DNA from: Stereum hirsutum FP-91666 SS1
Lineage: Eukaryota; Basidiomycota; Agaricomycetes; Russulales; Stereaceae
DNA length: 64,000 nucleotides
Direction of reading: 5' to 3'
Assembly: GCF_000264905.1 (NCBI RefSeq)
Contig: NW_006763139.1
Coordinates: 1,404,313-1,468,312 of the forward strand
The position numbers were made by a program, and so were the translations under genes. The first letter of the stretch is position 1, and every line of letters starts with the position of its first letter. Below the pieces are notes generated by a model, which saw only the letters and a program-made list of their open reading frames with translations, did not search any database and was not told the DNA's origin. This document shows positions 1 to 10,512 of this stretch, piece after piece.

Positions 1-289
1 TGGAGCAGACGGAGGCGTCCATCGGCTCGAACCAGTTGGTGGTGCAGCGTATGGGATACCCTTGTAAACTGTTATGTTGTCTCGGTAAGCTGAGGTGGTA
101 CCTGTTGGGAAATGATGTCAGGAAATCGTCCTGCCCGGTGAACTTTCGATGCGATCTACCTTGGACTGATCCGTACGTCGTGTTGATAGTAGGTGAAGTA
201 GAATCCGCGCGAGGCAAGCTACGTGCGGCCGACAAGACAGGGCCTGCAGCGAGGCCTGCCATGGCGGCAGAAGCCAAGACTCGGAACAT
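1..289 (-). CDS. Carboxylesterase type B, N-terminus (partial, runs off left edge)
   Basis: This is the 5' end of a secreted alpha/beta-hydrolase of the carboxylesterase/lipase (COesterase) family, which hydrolyses carboxylic esters outside the cell. Reading the minus strand from the ATG at 289, the first residues MFRVLASAAMAGLAAG form a signal peptide. A short intron (159-102, GTAGAT...CAG) splits the codon of a Gly in the family's N-terminal strand motif YGSVQG. After splicing the protein reads TTSAYRDN, then KGIPYAAPPTG and SRWTPP, the diagnostic GIPYA..P.G..R...P signature of type B esterases. The catalytic Ser-Glu-His triad lies outside the window. The gene is divergent from the one starting at 1595. 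Family assignment is firm; the substrate cannot be told. Confidence 0.85.
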   Translation of the reverse strand, partial: MFRVLASAAMAGLAAGPVLSAARSLPRADSTSPTINTTYGSVQGRSHRKFTGQDDFLTSFPNRYHLSLPRQHNSLQGYPIRCTTNWFEPMDASVCS

Positions 290-1594
290 AGCTAGGAGCG
301 ATGTCGGAGAGTTCCAAGTATCGTTGAGGGCACCATTGGCAGAAGAAAGGAATCAGCCACCATAAAGAGAGATAATTAGATGGAATTAATGAGAACCACA
401 CAGTCGTAATATGACTTTGACAAAACTATGCACGTAGCGCAAAGAATATTGGATACACCAAAAGAAACTGGCGGTAAAGACAACAGAGACGAGAAGAAGG
501 AATGCTCACCTAATCCTCCTCGAATGAACGCTGAAGGTGAGAAAAATGAATGGACTGATCTCACTGGCGAAGCACCAAGATTACTGGCAAGAGGGAGAGA
601 TCGTTGATGAAGCTAAACCGAAAGTCAAAAGCTGTATAAATAGGTCCTGCAGACGGCGGTATATCCTCCGGAGTGACGTATGGCGAGCAGTGTTTTCTAG
701 GAATGTTGTACGGTTATTCCGAGGAAGTAGCTGCGGTGAGCGAGGGATGCAAGTTTCGACAGAGCTGCGGTCCGCCGTAGTCACTCCTGTCCAAATAGCC
801 AGAGCTCTCAACCCGACCGGCGAACACGAGGATCATGAGGATCGCCTGCTTCTCGTACTTTCGGGGTTCTCGTTAGGTTCTCGTGGTACGCGCAGACGGT
901 TGCAACAGCTATTGCAGTACCGCAATGTGGGCTGCGTCAACGAGAATAGCGAGATCGGGATATGTCGGGATTTTCGAGCTTTTGCTGTGGATGACATTGT
1001 CGAGACGTCACTATTCACTAGTTCACTGCTTAACGCGAGCGATCGTAGCCACTGACAGACGTAGCGTACCCGGCATAAGTATACGAAGACAGAGTCAATG
1101 TCAGCGTAAAACCCCTTCAAAAAGCATCTCCTATCAGCTGACGGGTAAATCTTCTTTGAATGACATCCAGATAATAGAACAATTTTACAAGAACGTCGAC
1201 AATCGCGACAACTGGGAGATGCCTTCAGGGAGCAAGGGTCCTTCGACGATTGAGAGGGCAAGCGAAAACAGGAATTTTGTCATGGTCGATAGCCAAAGAC
1301 CAAGGCGTGTTGTAGCGTGCAGAGGAGCGACATAACCGTTAGAGCAGGAGACAGGAGTGACTCGGTGGCCCTGGTCTTGTGCCACGGATCTCGGGCCGGA
1401 AGAAAGGGAGGTGAAGTCGATTTGAGCGCCTTTTACTTACCGTCTTCGCTTTCGCCGTCACCGCATTCGCCAGCTTGATGCCCCTCTAGCCGATGCTCGC
1501 TGGCCCATCTCATACTATCGAACAGTGCACTCGACCAGATTTAACTCAACTCCGCACCATCTTGTCTATAGCCGAATCTTTTTCGAAACCTGTC
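290..1594. other. Intergenic divergent promoter region, no gene seen
   Basis: About 1.3 kb separate the start of the carboxylesterase (minus strand) from the start of the zinc-motif gene (plus strand). Open frames here are short, overlap on both strands and show no family motif or coherent splice pattern. It presumably holds both promoters and 5' UTRs. No repeat or mobile element was recognised. Confidence 0.5.
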
Positions 1595-4426
1595 ATGGCC
1601 GATCGAGCCTGTAAATGTCTGAACGTTCGAATACGGCCACAACCACATGAGCGGACAACTTCCCCGCAAGAGGACGCAGACTTTGAGCCGTTGTACGTTG
1701 GAGAAATAGGTCTCACCGTTGTCAGTTTTTTTTTCCTCCTATGAAATAAACTGTCTCGTATTAACAATAATTATGTGGCACAGGTCCACAATCATCTAAC
1801 GCTTCGGACACGAAAACGAATAAAGTCCAGTCATGACTCGGATTCGTCGCCATCTTCGTCCCAAGTGCTACAGCATGTCTCCTTGACATGTCTTATCTGT
1901 CATCTACTTGTATACCGAGTTTTGCAGGCAACACCTTTGGATGTCGATAGCTCCGAAGGTCCGGTGCTACCGACAGAGGACTGGGTAGAAGAGGAGGTTT
2001 TGAGAAGCAGCTCCGGGTGGATCGACGTATCGAAACAGTGCATTGTGAGTTATCCTTTTAATACTATGATTCACTCTGTCACACCACCAGCTTTTTGAGC
2101 CACGCCTCCCGGGAGAAATTTACTGTGGCCCTTTCCTCGGTCGATGTTCCCTCAGAAAGCAAAGCTTACTCGTGCTCATTTACAGATAGGAGAGGCTATT
2201 GTTGCAGCGGAGAAGTCTCCATATTTTTCCCCCATATTCAATGTTGTACTACCAACCCCGCCACCCTCTCCTTCTGCGGATTTCACGTGGAATCATCTCC
2301 ACGACACCACATCGAACGTCCAACACGAGACCTACTCACACCTCCCACCTTTGCCTCCATTATTCCCTCCCGCCCCATTTACTCCTTCCCACATCGTCTT
2401 CCGGCAACTCGACTCCCTCGCTTCTGCTCGCTCCCATGCCATCCGACAAGCCGCGGACGATTATCTAGCTCAGGTGATCCAAGCCAAAGTTGCCGAAATC
2501 CACGCCGCAGAGGACATCCTCCGCTCGCAGGTTCAGGCTCTCTGGATCGAGTTTAAGGAAGGTCTATCAACGTTTGACAAGGGCGGGAAGGAGAACGACG
2601 TATCAGGGTCATCACGGAAGGACGGCGCCGGACAGTTACCTCAGAGTGGCGCCGCTATGAATACGATCCCGTCATCGAACGGAACGGCGAAATCACCTGT
2701 TTCCATTCCTGACTTCGTGCCATCGCCAAGCGCCAGGGCACGAGTCGCATCACCTTCGCTGAGACAGTCAGCTCTATCCGCGTCCATGGCCACTTCATCG
2801 TTTCACCATCCGCGATATCAACAGGAAAACGCTGCCACAGCTTCCTCCACAAACGGTGCGCGTTCGACATCCCAGGTTTCGTCCTCTCGGTCCTCCCCGC
2901 CTCGTAATTCGTTCGAGTCGGCTAATGGCGTCAGCAACGGTAGCCTTCGGACTTCGTTCAGACGCGACATGAACGAGGACAAGGACATCGCGACGAGCTT
3001 CAAATACGTGGTCGACATAGAAGCTCAGATGAAGGAAGCGGCTCAGGCTCGTGATGCTGGGCGCTCCAAGAGTCGTACAGGAGTCGTTCAGTCCCCGACA
3101 GAAGCATCCACTGCGGCCGCGGATATCAAGAATGAGGGAACGGGAGAAGCGAAGACTGTGAACGACAAGACGCCTCCATCGTCTCCGAAACCGAAACAAT
3201 CGAAACCTGAAGTGGAAACGTCTCCTCCGAAGACGAAACGGAAGGTCACATTCGACATCAAGGCGGACACGACTCCGCCGAGTAGAAACGGAACCGCCGA
3301 CGCAAATCAGGATGATGAGGGTAAGTTATTCCTTTATCTTTATTTTTAGTGCTGTTGTTAGTGTCTAATGTTATCGATTCCATCTTGCAGCGATCATTTT
3401 TGACCTGGAGGACGAAACTGGAGAGAGTCACCATTCTCGCGAAGACTCCTCGTCGACAGATGTATTACCTCTAGTCGAGAACCCGCACGTCCCGCCCAAC
3501 CGTCCACCAGCAGCAAAGCGTAACTCAAGCGGCGGCGGTCCAGGTCTACCCCAATCATTCTCTCTTCTCCGACCGTCATCATTGCCTGCTCCCTCTGCCC
3601 TTCGTGCTTCTCCCTCTACGTCACTATCACAAGATATCCAGCCAGGATCAGAACGGAAGGATTCAAGCTCGAGCGCAACGTCAGTATACGACGACCAACC
3701 GCTCAGTCCTAGGGAGGAGGAGATCTCGAGACTTGTGGCGGCTGGTACGCCAAGTCATAGGAGTGCATGGAGAAGGGACGGCAAAGCTTGGGAATTGTTC
3801 GGTAGTCGATCGGGTGGAAAACCGAGATTTATTGGTAGTCCGCCGGCTCAGGTTGATGAGGATGATGAGGATGATGAGGGCACCGAGGAGGGTGATTCTG
3901 TGGTTTCGGCTCGTCAACGTCCATCGAGTGGGGTCGCGATGCCACTGCCTAACTCAGAAGGTTCGCATTCATCCATATTCATTACCAAACGAATTAAAGA
4001 ACCGTCATTCTGAATTCTCTTATCCTTTTAGCAACGCACTGGTCACAGACCCTAGCCAAATCCCTCCCTATGGTCATAAGTCCACTCTCCAAATCTATCT
4101 CACGAGAACCCAAGACATCCTACACAGACCGCTACGGAGTCCTCGTCCCACCCCTCCGTCCAAGCTCCTCCGTCGCACAACGTAAAGCACAATACGCAGA
4201 ACGCGATCGTAGCAGGCCTATGGATCCCGGTGCCCTCGACTTCATCGAGCTGGGCGTAGGGGATGATGACGAGTTGGGCTCGTCCTTAGGGTCGGATGCG
4301 GAGATTGAGGGGATGCGGGGAGGAGCGGGGGTGTCGGTGAACACGGGGAGACAGAGGGCGTTGAAGATCTTGCAGGCGAGGAGCAGGTTACCTTCGGATG
4401 GTATGTGGCGTAGTTTGGCTGCATGA
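1595..4426 (+). CDS. 828-aa protein with N-terminal cysteine motifs and a long disordered region, function unknown
   Basis: I assemble five exons: 1595-1720, 1784-2044, 2186-3320, 3391-3960 and 4032-4426. They join in frame to 828 residues. The N-terminal ~125 residues look folded: CKC at residues 6-8, a hydrophobic stretch with LTVVHNHLTLRTR, then TCLICHLLVYRV and a TEDWVEEEV/SGWIDV segment. The CxC plus CxxC pairs could bind zinc, much as in Mis18/Yippee-like folds, but I cannot place the family. A helical stretch follows (about residues 215-260, AADDYLAQVIQAKVAEIHA), then several hundred residues rich in Ser, Pro and Lys that look disordered, with acidic DDEDDEDDEG. The 141-nt second intron is longer than is usual here, and the 1595 start rests on the cysteine motif staying in frame. 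No function is inferred. Confidence 0.7.
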
Positions 4427-5188
4427 TTTTCTCGGAGCGTCGGGGTCACTGGATAAGTGGGATATCTTGCTTTGCTTCGGGATTGGTTAGTGTCAGTAGC
4501 ATGGCATAGCATGGTTTGACTGGAGTGAACAGTGTTTGGTGTCTATCTACGCACCACGGTACATAGCCCTCGGGGCATCTAATTATTTCTGTTGTTTTTT
4601 TGTGTCTCATCCATCTTTTGCACCCTCACGCACATATCACATCGCAGTGACTGTTGTTTTCTTTCTCTCTTGTGACTTGGCCACTCCATCTGTGTTTGTA
4701 ATCGTTCATCGCGCAGTAGCAGTATTAGCACGTAGCAGCACGCACGCACCATTGAACACTTTCTGTCTGTCTGTACGATACTGTCTGGTATGACTTGACG
4801 TACGATACTTGATAGCTTTGGGAGTTAATTGTAATTGGACGGAGGCGTAGTTGAACCTTATTTATTCTGTCTCGCGCAAGAAAGAAATAGGAGGAAGCAA
4901 CAATTGGGATGCTGTCATAACGAACTAACGGAGAACAAAGCTATATACGAGAGCGAGATGTGTGAGAGATGTGATGGGAGTGTGTTTGTCATTATGAGAC
5001 AATATTGTAAATGCGAACGAGCCGAGCAATTTCTTACTCTGTATCTACAGCGACTGAGCGCACTATGGTGTGAGATGTTTAGTGTGCTACGAACGAGCAT
5101 GCACTGTTGGAGGAACGTCGGAATAAACCATAAAATGACGCTCTCTAGGTGACCCTTCCTCTGTACTCGCCCAACCGCACCACGACGC
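4427..5188. other. Convergent 3' regions, no gene seen
   Basis: This 760-nt stretch lies between the stops of two converging genes. Only short, mutually overlapping frames occur, and base composition is more T-rich than in the coding parts. It probably holds the two 3' UTRs and transcription ends. Confidence 0.5.
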
Positions 5189-6727
5189 TTAAGGGTCGGC
5201 ACCACCCATCTCTTTCTCGTCCATCCTCCTCTGCGCATCATCAACCTTCGACCCATCCAGCGTCGGCCCTTCTTCCGCGGCACCCGTACCCTCCTTGACA
5301 CACCTCTCACAGGGACAAGGGAACCTCCAGCCCCTCGCCAGTTCAAACCGACGACGGCGTCTAGCGTCCGCGGCGGATTCGCCTTCATGCACGGATGAGT
5401 CGACGAAGGAGACGGTGATTTCATCGCCTGCTTTGAGATCGCGGGTGGCGATGAGGTAGAGCTCGGAGTCAGCGTTCTTGAAAACAGGTATGGCGGACGG
5501 GTCACAGCTGTGGCAGATCTGGATAGCGAGGGCGAAGACGTCAACATGATGCAAAGGGCGAGAAAGAATGACAAAAAGGAGACGCACGTAGGCGGAGACG
5601 GAGTAAAGGCCAGAACCGACTTGACGTTGGGTGCCATAGGGCGTGCGCGTCTTCTCGGCATCCTCTGGTCTTTCACTCACCTCGGGCTACAAAGGAAAAG
5701 ACGGTTAGTATGGGATGAAATACATGCTGGATCAAATCTACTCACCCTATCATCACGACCTCCGTTGTAGACAACACCGTACGCGTTGTAGGCCATCTTA
5801 CCCTTGAGCGTCGCATGGCGTTCGTCCGTGATGAAAGCCTCCAGACCTGGAAGGGCAGTCTGGAAGACGCTACGGAGGAGTTTTGTTTCCTGTGCCGGGG
5901 CTTCTACTTCGAGGTAGCGGAGCCTCTCCAAGTGATCGTAAAGTGAATAATCCGAGTGAACCGCCTCCGACGCAGCTGAGCCTGGGACCATTTTCGCTGT
6001 CTCCTCAGAGATCTAATGTCAGCGAATAATGAGTATAACAGATACCACGCAAGGAAAAGGGGATGAACGCGCCTGACGTGCAATGAACCTAGCAACGAGC
6101 ATGGGTACTGACTTGTCCTGGTCTTTGACATACTTGGCGAACTCGGTCTGTGCTTCTCTCCTAGCAGCTGTGAAATCGCCAGGCATCTCGGTAGAGAGCT
6201 CAGCTGGAAGAGCAGAGTCGGTGCCGAAGAGGAGATTCTGGGAGAGAGACTTTGATTTCGTTTGGCATTCTTTTGAGCAGTACCCGGATTTGTAGAGGTC
6301 GTTCTCGATGCGATAGACAATGTCGTCCTCGATTTTACGGAGACAGTGGGAGCAGTATGAGCCTTTGCCTTCAAGATCAGCGTCGAGAACCGCGACCACG
6401 GGTTGTTCCTATGTTTTACACTTTAATATGAAGTTCACACGTCAAAGGCCGTTTGGGCTGCTTCGGACGTTACCTTGTAAATCAAATCTCCAGCGTTGAA
6501 GTCTTTAGTCACCACCAAGATTCTTTTGCGCATTTCACCGCCCTTGCCATCCGGGACATCGACAGCTTTCACCGAGACGTTCATGTCTTTCGGAGGGAAC
6601 TCGTCGTAATAACCTACCCGTCGCGACCGATAATCTTAGCTCAAGGACGGGTACGATGATGCGTAGACTTCAATGCTGCTTACCTTCTACGCGGTTCTTA
6701 ACCTAATTTTTTCGGACGGGCGGACAT
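5189..6727 (-). CDS. SET and MYND-type zinc finger domain protein (putative protein lysine methyltransferase)
   Basis: Six exons (6703-6727, 6474-6613, 6073-6408, 5746-6012, 5588-5686, 5189-5518) give 398 residues. The order is typical of a SMYD/SET5-like split SET protein. The N-terminal SET part has MRKRILVVTKDFNAGDLIYK. A MYND-like zinc cluster follows with CSHCLRKI and GYCSKECQ. A helical insert leads to the second SET half, HSCDPSA, then LIATRDLKAGDEITVSF, and a post-SET cluster CPCERC. Such enzymes move a methyl group from S-adenosylmethionine to lysine; the target here is unknown. The usual Asn of the NHSC motif reads Cys (ICHSC). The third intron would need a GC donor (GCGCGT). The start is 133 nt downstream of the TOM20 stop on the same strand. 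An alternative 5' end is possible because exon 1 is only 25 nt. Confidence 0.8.
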
Positions 6728-6860
6728 GCAAAGAAAGCAAGAAACCGATACATGTGTATTAGAACGAGCAGAACGGAGCAGACGGCAGGAATGAATGTGG
6801 GACGACGTCGATGTGTTCTAGTAAATGCTCCATCCACCACTAATGCGAACGGCACATGAA

Positions 6861-7640
6861 TCACGTCGTGGCAGGCGTCTGGCTCCCGGGATCAGTCAAC
6901 TTATCCCATTCCTGAGATGAAGCTTCTGATGGAGGTCCGCCTCGTGTGGGGCTCGTCTCGTCCTCAGACGTGCCGTGCAGGGATGCAACATCGTCGATGT
7001 CTATCGAAGAGGGTTGACTCACGTCCATGTTGGTCATAAGCATAACAAGCTATTGATGTATTGTGAGCATAAAGCATGATAGTAGAGGTATGCTGCTCAC
7101 TTTGAAGACAGGTTCCGGCATAGTCTTCTCGTAGATGACGAGGAGTTCGACAGGGGAGGGGTAGACCCGAAGAGCACGGTAAAAGCACATAGCAGCGGGA
7201 AGGCTGAATTGGGGGCCTTCACGAACAGTCAGTGATTTATACATCGTATGAGAAATAGTGAGACTTACCTTGAGTGCAGAGCTGCTCTCCCAAGTTGACC
7301 TGGGTCATGAAATACGCCTCCTTCTCTGTGGGTGATGGAGGGACAACCTCGCTCCTCACTTTCTCCAGAGCAGCACGGATGTCTGCTTCAGAGACCGCCT
7401 CTGCCTCTTGCGAGGCTGCGACATTTTGCGCTACGGTCTTGTCGACCTTCTTTTTGTCTTTCCCTGATGAACGTGTGAGTACTGATTTCGAGTATCGACG
7501 AGGATCGCCGTAAGCGTACGAAGTTTTTTGCGGAAAGCAACATCGTTCCGGCGTTTATAATCGAAATAAACGGCGTATGCGAGAACACCCCCAAGAACGG
7601 ATACTCCAGCGATGGTGAGGATAGTTGATGTCCTGTTCAT
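6861..7640 (-). CDS. TOM20: Mitochondrial import receptor subunit TOM20 (MAS20)
   Basis: This outer-membrane receptor of the TOM complex recognises mitochondrial presequences. Four exons (7520-7640, 7269-7463, 7101-7216, 6861-7049) join to 206 residues. The N-terminus is a signal-anchor, ILTIAGVSVLGGVLAYAVYF, followed by the basic YKRRND. A charged linker with KDKKKVDK leads to the TPR-like receptor domain with EAYFMTQVNLGEQL, AAMCFYRALRVYPSPVELL and IYEKTMPEPVF, all hallmark Tom20 segments. The acidic, Ser-rich tail (about residues 155-206) is normal for fungal Tom20. It shares a 287-nt divergent promoter with the AAA ATPase gene and is followed on the same strand by the SET/MYND gene. The identification is secure. 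Confidence 0.95.
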
Positions 7641-7927
7641 GCTGGGTGAGGAACACGCGGTGGACGGTAATGGCCTGAGCCAGGAGATGGAAATATGTGG
7701 CAGAGAAAGAGGGCTCGTGTTCCGGCTATCGTCCCCACGTGCGCATGACGTGCGCGCGCCGCGGACATGCCGCCACGCCACCGCCACACTAATGGGCGGC
7801 GTCAAACACGTTGAGGGCGGTGTCCTCAGGCCTTGTGAGAGCTTGGGTGTCGACCACGACCATCAAACAAACCAGTACTGTCTCGCAGTAACCACCTCCC
7901 TTTGTCGTTCTCGCTAAAATCACCACC
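7641..7927. promoter_or_regulatory. Bidirectional promoter between TOM20 and the AAA ATPase gene
   Basis: Only 287 nt separate the two divergent start codons, so both genes must share this interval for initiation. It carries a GC-rich patch around 7738-7790 with TGACGTG and alternating CG steps (a CRE-like core). The rest is unremarkable. The regulatory role is inferred from position. Confidence 0.5.
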
Positions 7928-10168
7928 ATGGTCTTGTCTGAGCACGAGCAACGATCGCAGATGTTCCCTGAAGGAGAGTCCAAATTCGCTGAGGCTTTCG
8001 TGAAGGTCTCCTTCGAGGACGACATCGAGAAGGAGGGCGATCCTCTCTTTGGTAAATGGTCTCATCACGGAAACGGACAGCATATCTCTCCAGAAATTAC
8101 TATGTCAGTTCTTTCAATCTGGAACGTACACTCCGTGCTCATACGGGGACCGTGTGCGTTGCAGGACCAGAGCACTCCAACAGCTGTATCCAAAACACAC
8201 CATCGTCATGACTCAGGACTTTCGTGGAAGCCTGCTTAGCTTTCCTGCATCTGTGGTCCAACCTTTGTCTCCGAAGGAACTGGTCACCAATGCCACATTC
8301 ATCCCACTTGCTAGAAAAGGTCCTATTCCCGGCGTCATCATGGACTCCGTCTGGTATGGCGCCTTTCGGATGGCGTGGCGTGTAAGCTCCTAATTTGCGT
8401 CCATCAATTATCTCATGGACGTTCTTTGACAAACACTCGATCAGGAATACGACTTCATCCTCTATATCCTCAAGGTTTGTGCTTGTCCCTCCACGTGAAA
8501 CCGCAGCTCACGTTCGTTCAGTGGAGCAACGGTTTTGGTACCTACTCGGAGAATTTCATCCTGCACGAAGGTCCCGAGGCCCCCGCCAGGCTATTACTTC
8601 TTGAGGCGGGTGCATACGCGGAGAAGTTGCACAACGAGATCTGGGTCTTCAACCAAGGATTCTGGCAGAAGAATGCTCAACTCTGGCAGGATGTCCAGAG
8701 TGCGGACTGGGACGATGTTATCCTAGAGGAAGAGTTCAAGACGGCTCTGCAGAAGGATATCTACGGTTTCTTCTCTGCGGAGGGGACGTACAAAAAACTT
8801 TCTTTGCCTTGGAAGGTATCGCACGCCACACACGCACTCTGTGGCCTGAACTCAACTGATAAGGTCTCATATTAATGCGTTTAGCGCGGCATCATAATGC
8901 ATGGACCTCCAGGTTTGTAACGACCACCTATCACTTTACTCCAATATTCAGTTGATACTGTGACATAGGAAATGGGAAGACCATTAGCATCAAAGCTATC
9001 ATGAAGACTTGCGATGCGAAAGGCTATGCCCCGATGTACGTGAAATCGTTCAAAAGTAAGCTTCCCGATACCCTCCCTCTCTATCGTTCGATTCTTACCA
9101 GAACATGACACAGGCTACATGGGCGAAGAAGGTTCCATGCTCGCCGTCTTCAACAAGGCTCGCCAAATGTCACCGTGTGTTCTAATCCTCGAAGATCTGG
9201 ACGCTCTCATCAACGACCAAAACCGTTCTTTCTTCCTGAACGAGTTGGATGGGTTGCAGGGTAACGATGGCCTGCTCGTCATTGGCACGACCAACCATTT
9301 TGACCGGTTGGATCCCGGTCTATCGACGAGGCCCAGCCGTTTCGACCGCAAATAGTGAGTATTCCAAGGTTGCTTAAATATCTGGACCTTGCTTACTTAT
9401 AGATGTCGTACGGAAATTTCTAGTCTCTTCGATGATCCCGAGCTCCCCGCTCGTTTGCTCTATGCGCAATACTGGCAGGGCAAACTGAAAGATAACGAGG
9501 ACATTGATTATCCCGACTCCCTCGCACAGAAGATCGCAGACAGCACAACCGAATTCAGCTTCGCATACCTTAAGGAAGCCTTGTCAGTCTACATGCAATA
9601 TCCCTATCATCGGTGTTTATGTACTCACACGCTCCTACTCCGATATCTCAGCGTCTCATCCCTCGTCACCCTCCTAACCGACAAAGAAGACGGAAAAGAC
9701 ACCACCTTCGAAAGTGCTATCACCAGCCAAATCCGAACCCTGCGCAAACAACTCGACAAGAGCACCGAGACAGACATCCTCGCCTCCTTGCCATCCGTCC
9801 CATCTACTGTTCCGGTCGCTCCAGTGACCTACGTCAACAATGACAACGACAACAGCCAGTACAGCAACGCGTCGGACTCAGCCTTTGTCGACGCGTTGGC
9901 TGCTCAGTTCAACCATATGCATACTGCAGTGCCCGAGTCGGGGTATGGTGATTCGACAGCGCCTCCAGCCAGCGCGAATGGGTTCACGTCCGCTACGTCA
10001 GAGAGGGATATCATCTCGGTTTTGCATAACTTTGTGCAGAGAATCGGAGGAAACAGTGTAATTCCGGCTGCAGGAGGTGCGGCAGATGATGGTGGATTCG
10101 TTGGGAACGCTTCAAGCTTGCTGGGCCAAGGTGGAGAGGATGGATTCTCTATGAGACGGTGGATGTGA
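7928..10168 (+). CDS. BCS1-like AAA-type ATPase
   Basis: Nine exons (7928-8103, 8165-8381, 8445-8474, 8522-8815, 8885-8912, 8969-9055, 9114-9354, 9424-9582, 9652-10168) join to 582 residues. The N-terminal ~235 residues are family-specific, with VMTQDFRGSLLSFPA and EIWVFNQGFWQK. The AAA module follows: Walker A GPPGNGKT at residues 246-253, Walker B-type LILEDLDAL near 301-309 (Glu-Asp order as in BCS1), sensor-like IGTTNHFDRLDPGL, and the arginine-finger region STRPSRFDRKY. The C-terminal ~170 residues carry a helical lid, then Asn, Ser and Gly-rich sequence. This is a common, uncharacterised fungal P-loop ATPase. There is no BCS1 N-terminal transmembrane helix, so a mitochondrial bc1 role is not implied. 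Exon 1 runs through GKWSHHGNG to a GTCAGT donor; this is the only splicing that keeps the frame. Confidence 0.88.
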
Positions 10169-10512
10169 GAAAGACTATGTATACCAGGTTATGCTGAGGA
10201 GTGAAGAAGTTCTCGATGATTGTCTTTTAGGTCTATGTACGATGTTTCGTTTTGCTCTGGTCTGAATACGGATGTGGATGGACTCTTGGATGTACCGTGT
10301 ACTCTCGATCTGAATAAAATGCGATTTCGTGCAAAGAAGGCAATGTGGCATTGAAAAGTTCGTATGGGATGTGGCAAGGATCATCACAACAGCAATAAAC
10401 GGACACAGCTTGTACAATCTACGTAGCCGAGTTACGAGTCCAAGAAAGAAAAAAGTCCAATAGTACCGAAACACACACACGGGCAAGAACAGACGAATAG
10501 CACATCTACCAT
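10169..10512. other. Convergent 3' region, no gene seen
   Basis: These 344 nt lie between the stop of the plus-strand AAA gene and the stop of the minus-strand GH79 gene. Only short overlapping frames are present, and it most likely holds two 3' UTRs. Confidence 0.5.

Noticed and set aside
2144..2185. ATG at 2144 as the start of the first long plus-strand gene
   Set aside because: The upstream exons with CKC and TCLIC join in phase to the exon from 2186, so this ATG appears to be intronic.
8052..8093. A 42-nt intron after DPLF in the AAA ATPase gene
   Set aside because: It puts the next exon in the wrong frame. Reading through GKWSHHGNG to a GTCAGT donor at 8104 gives a consistent protein.
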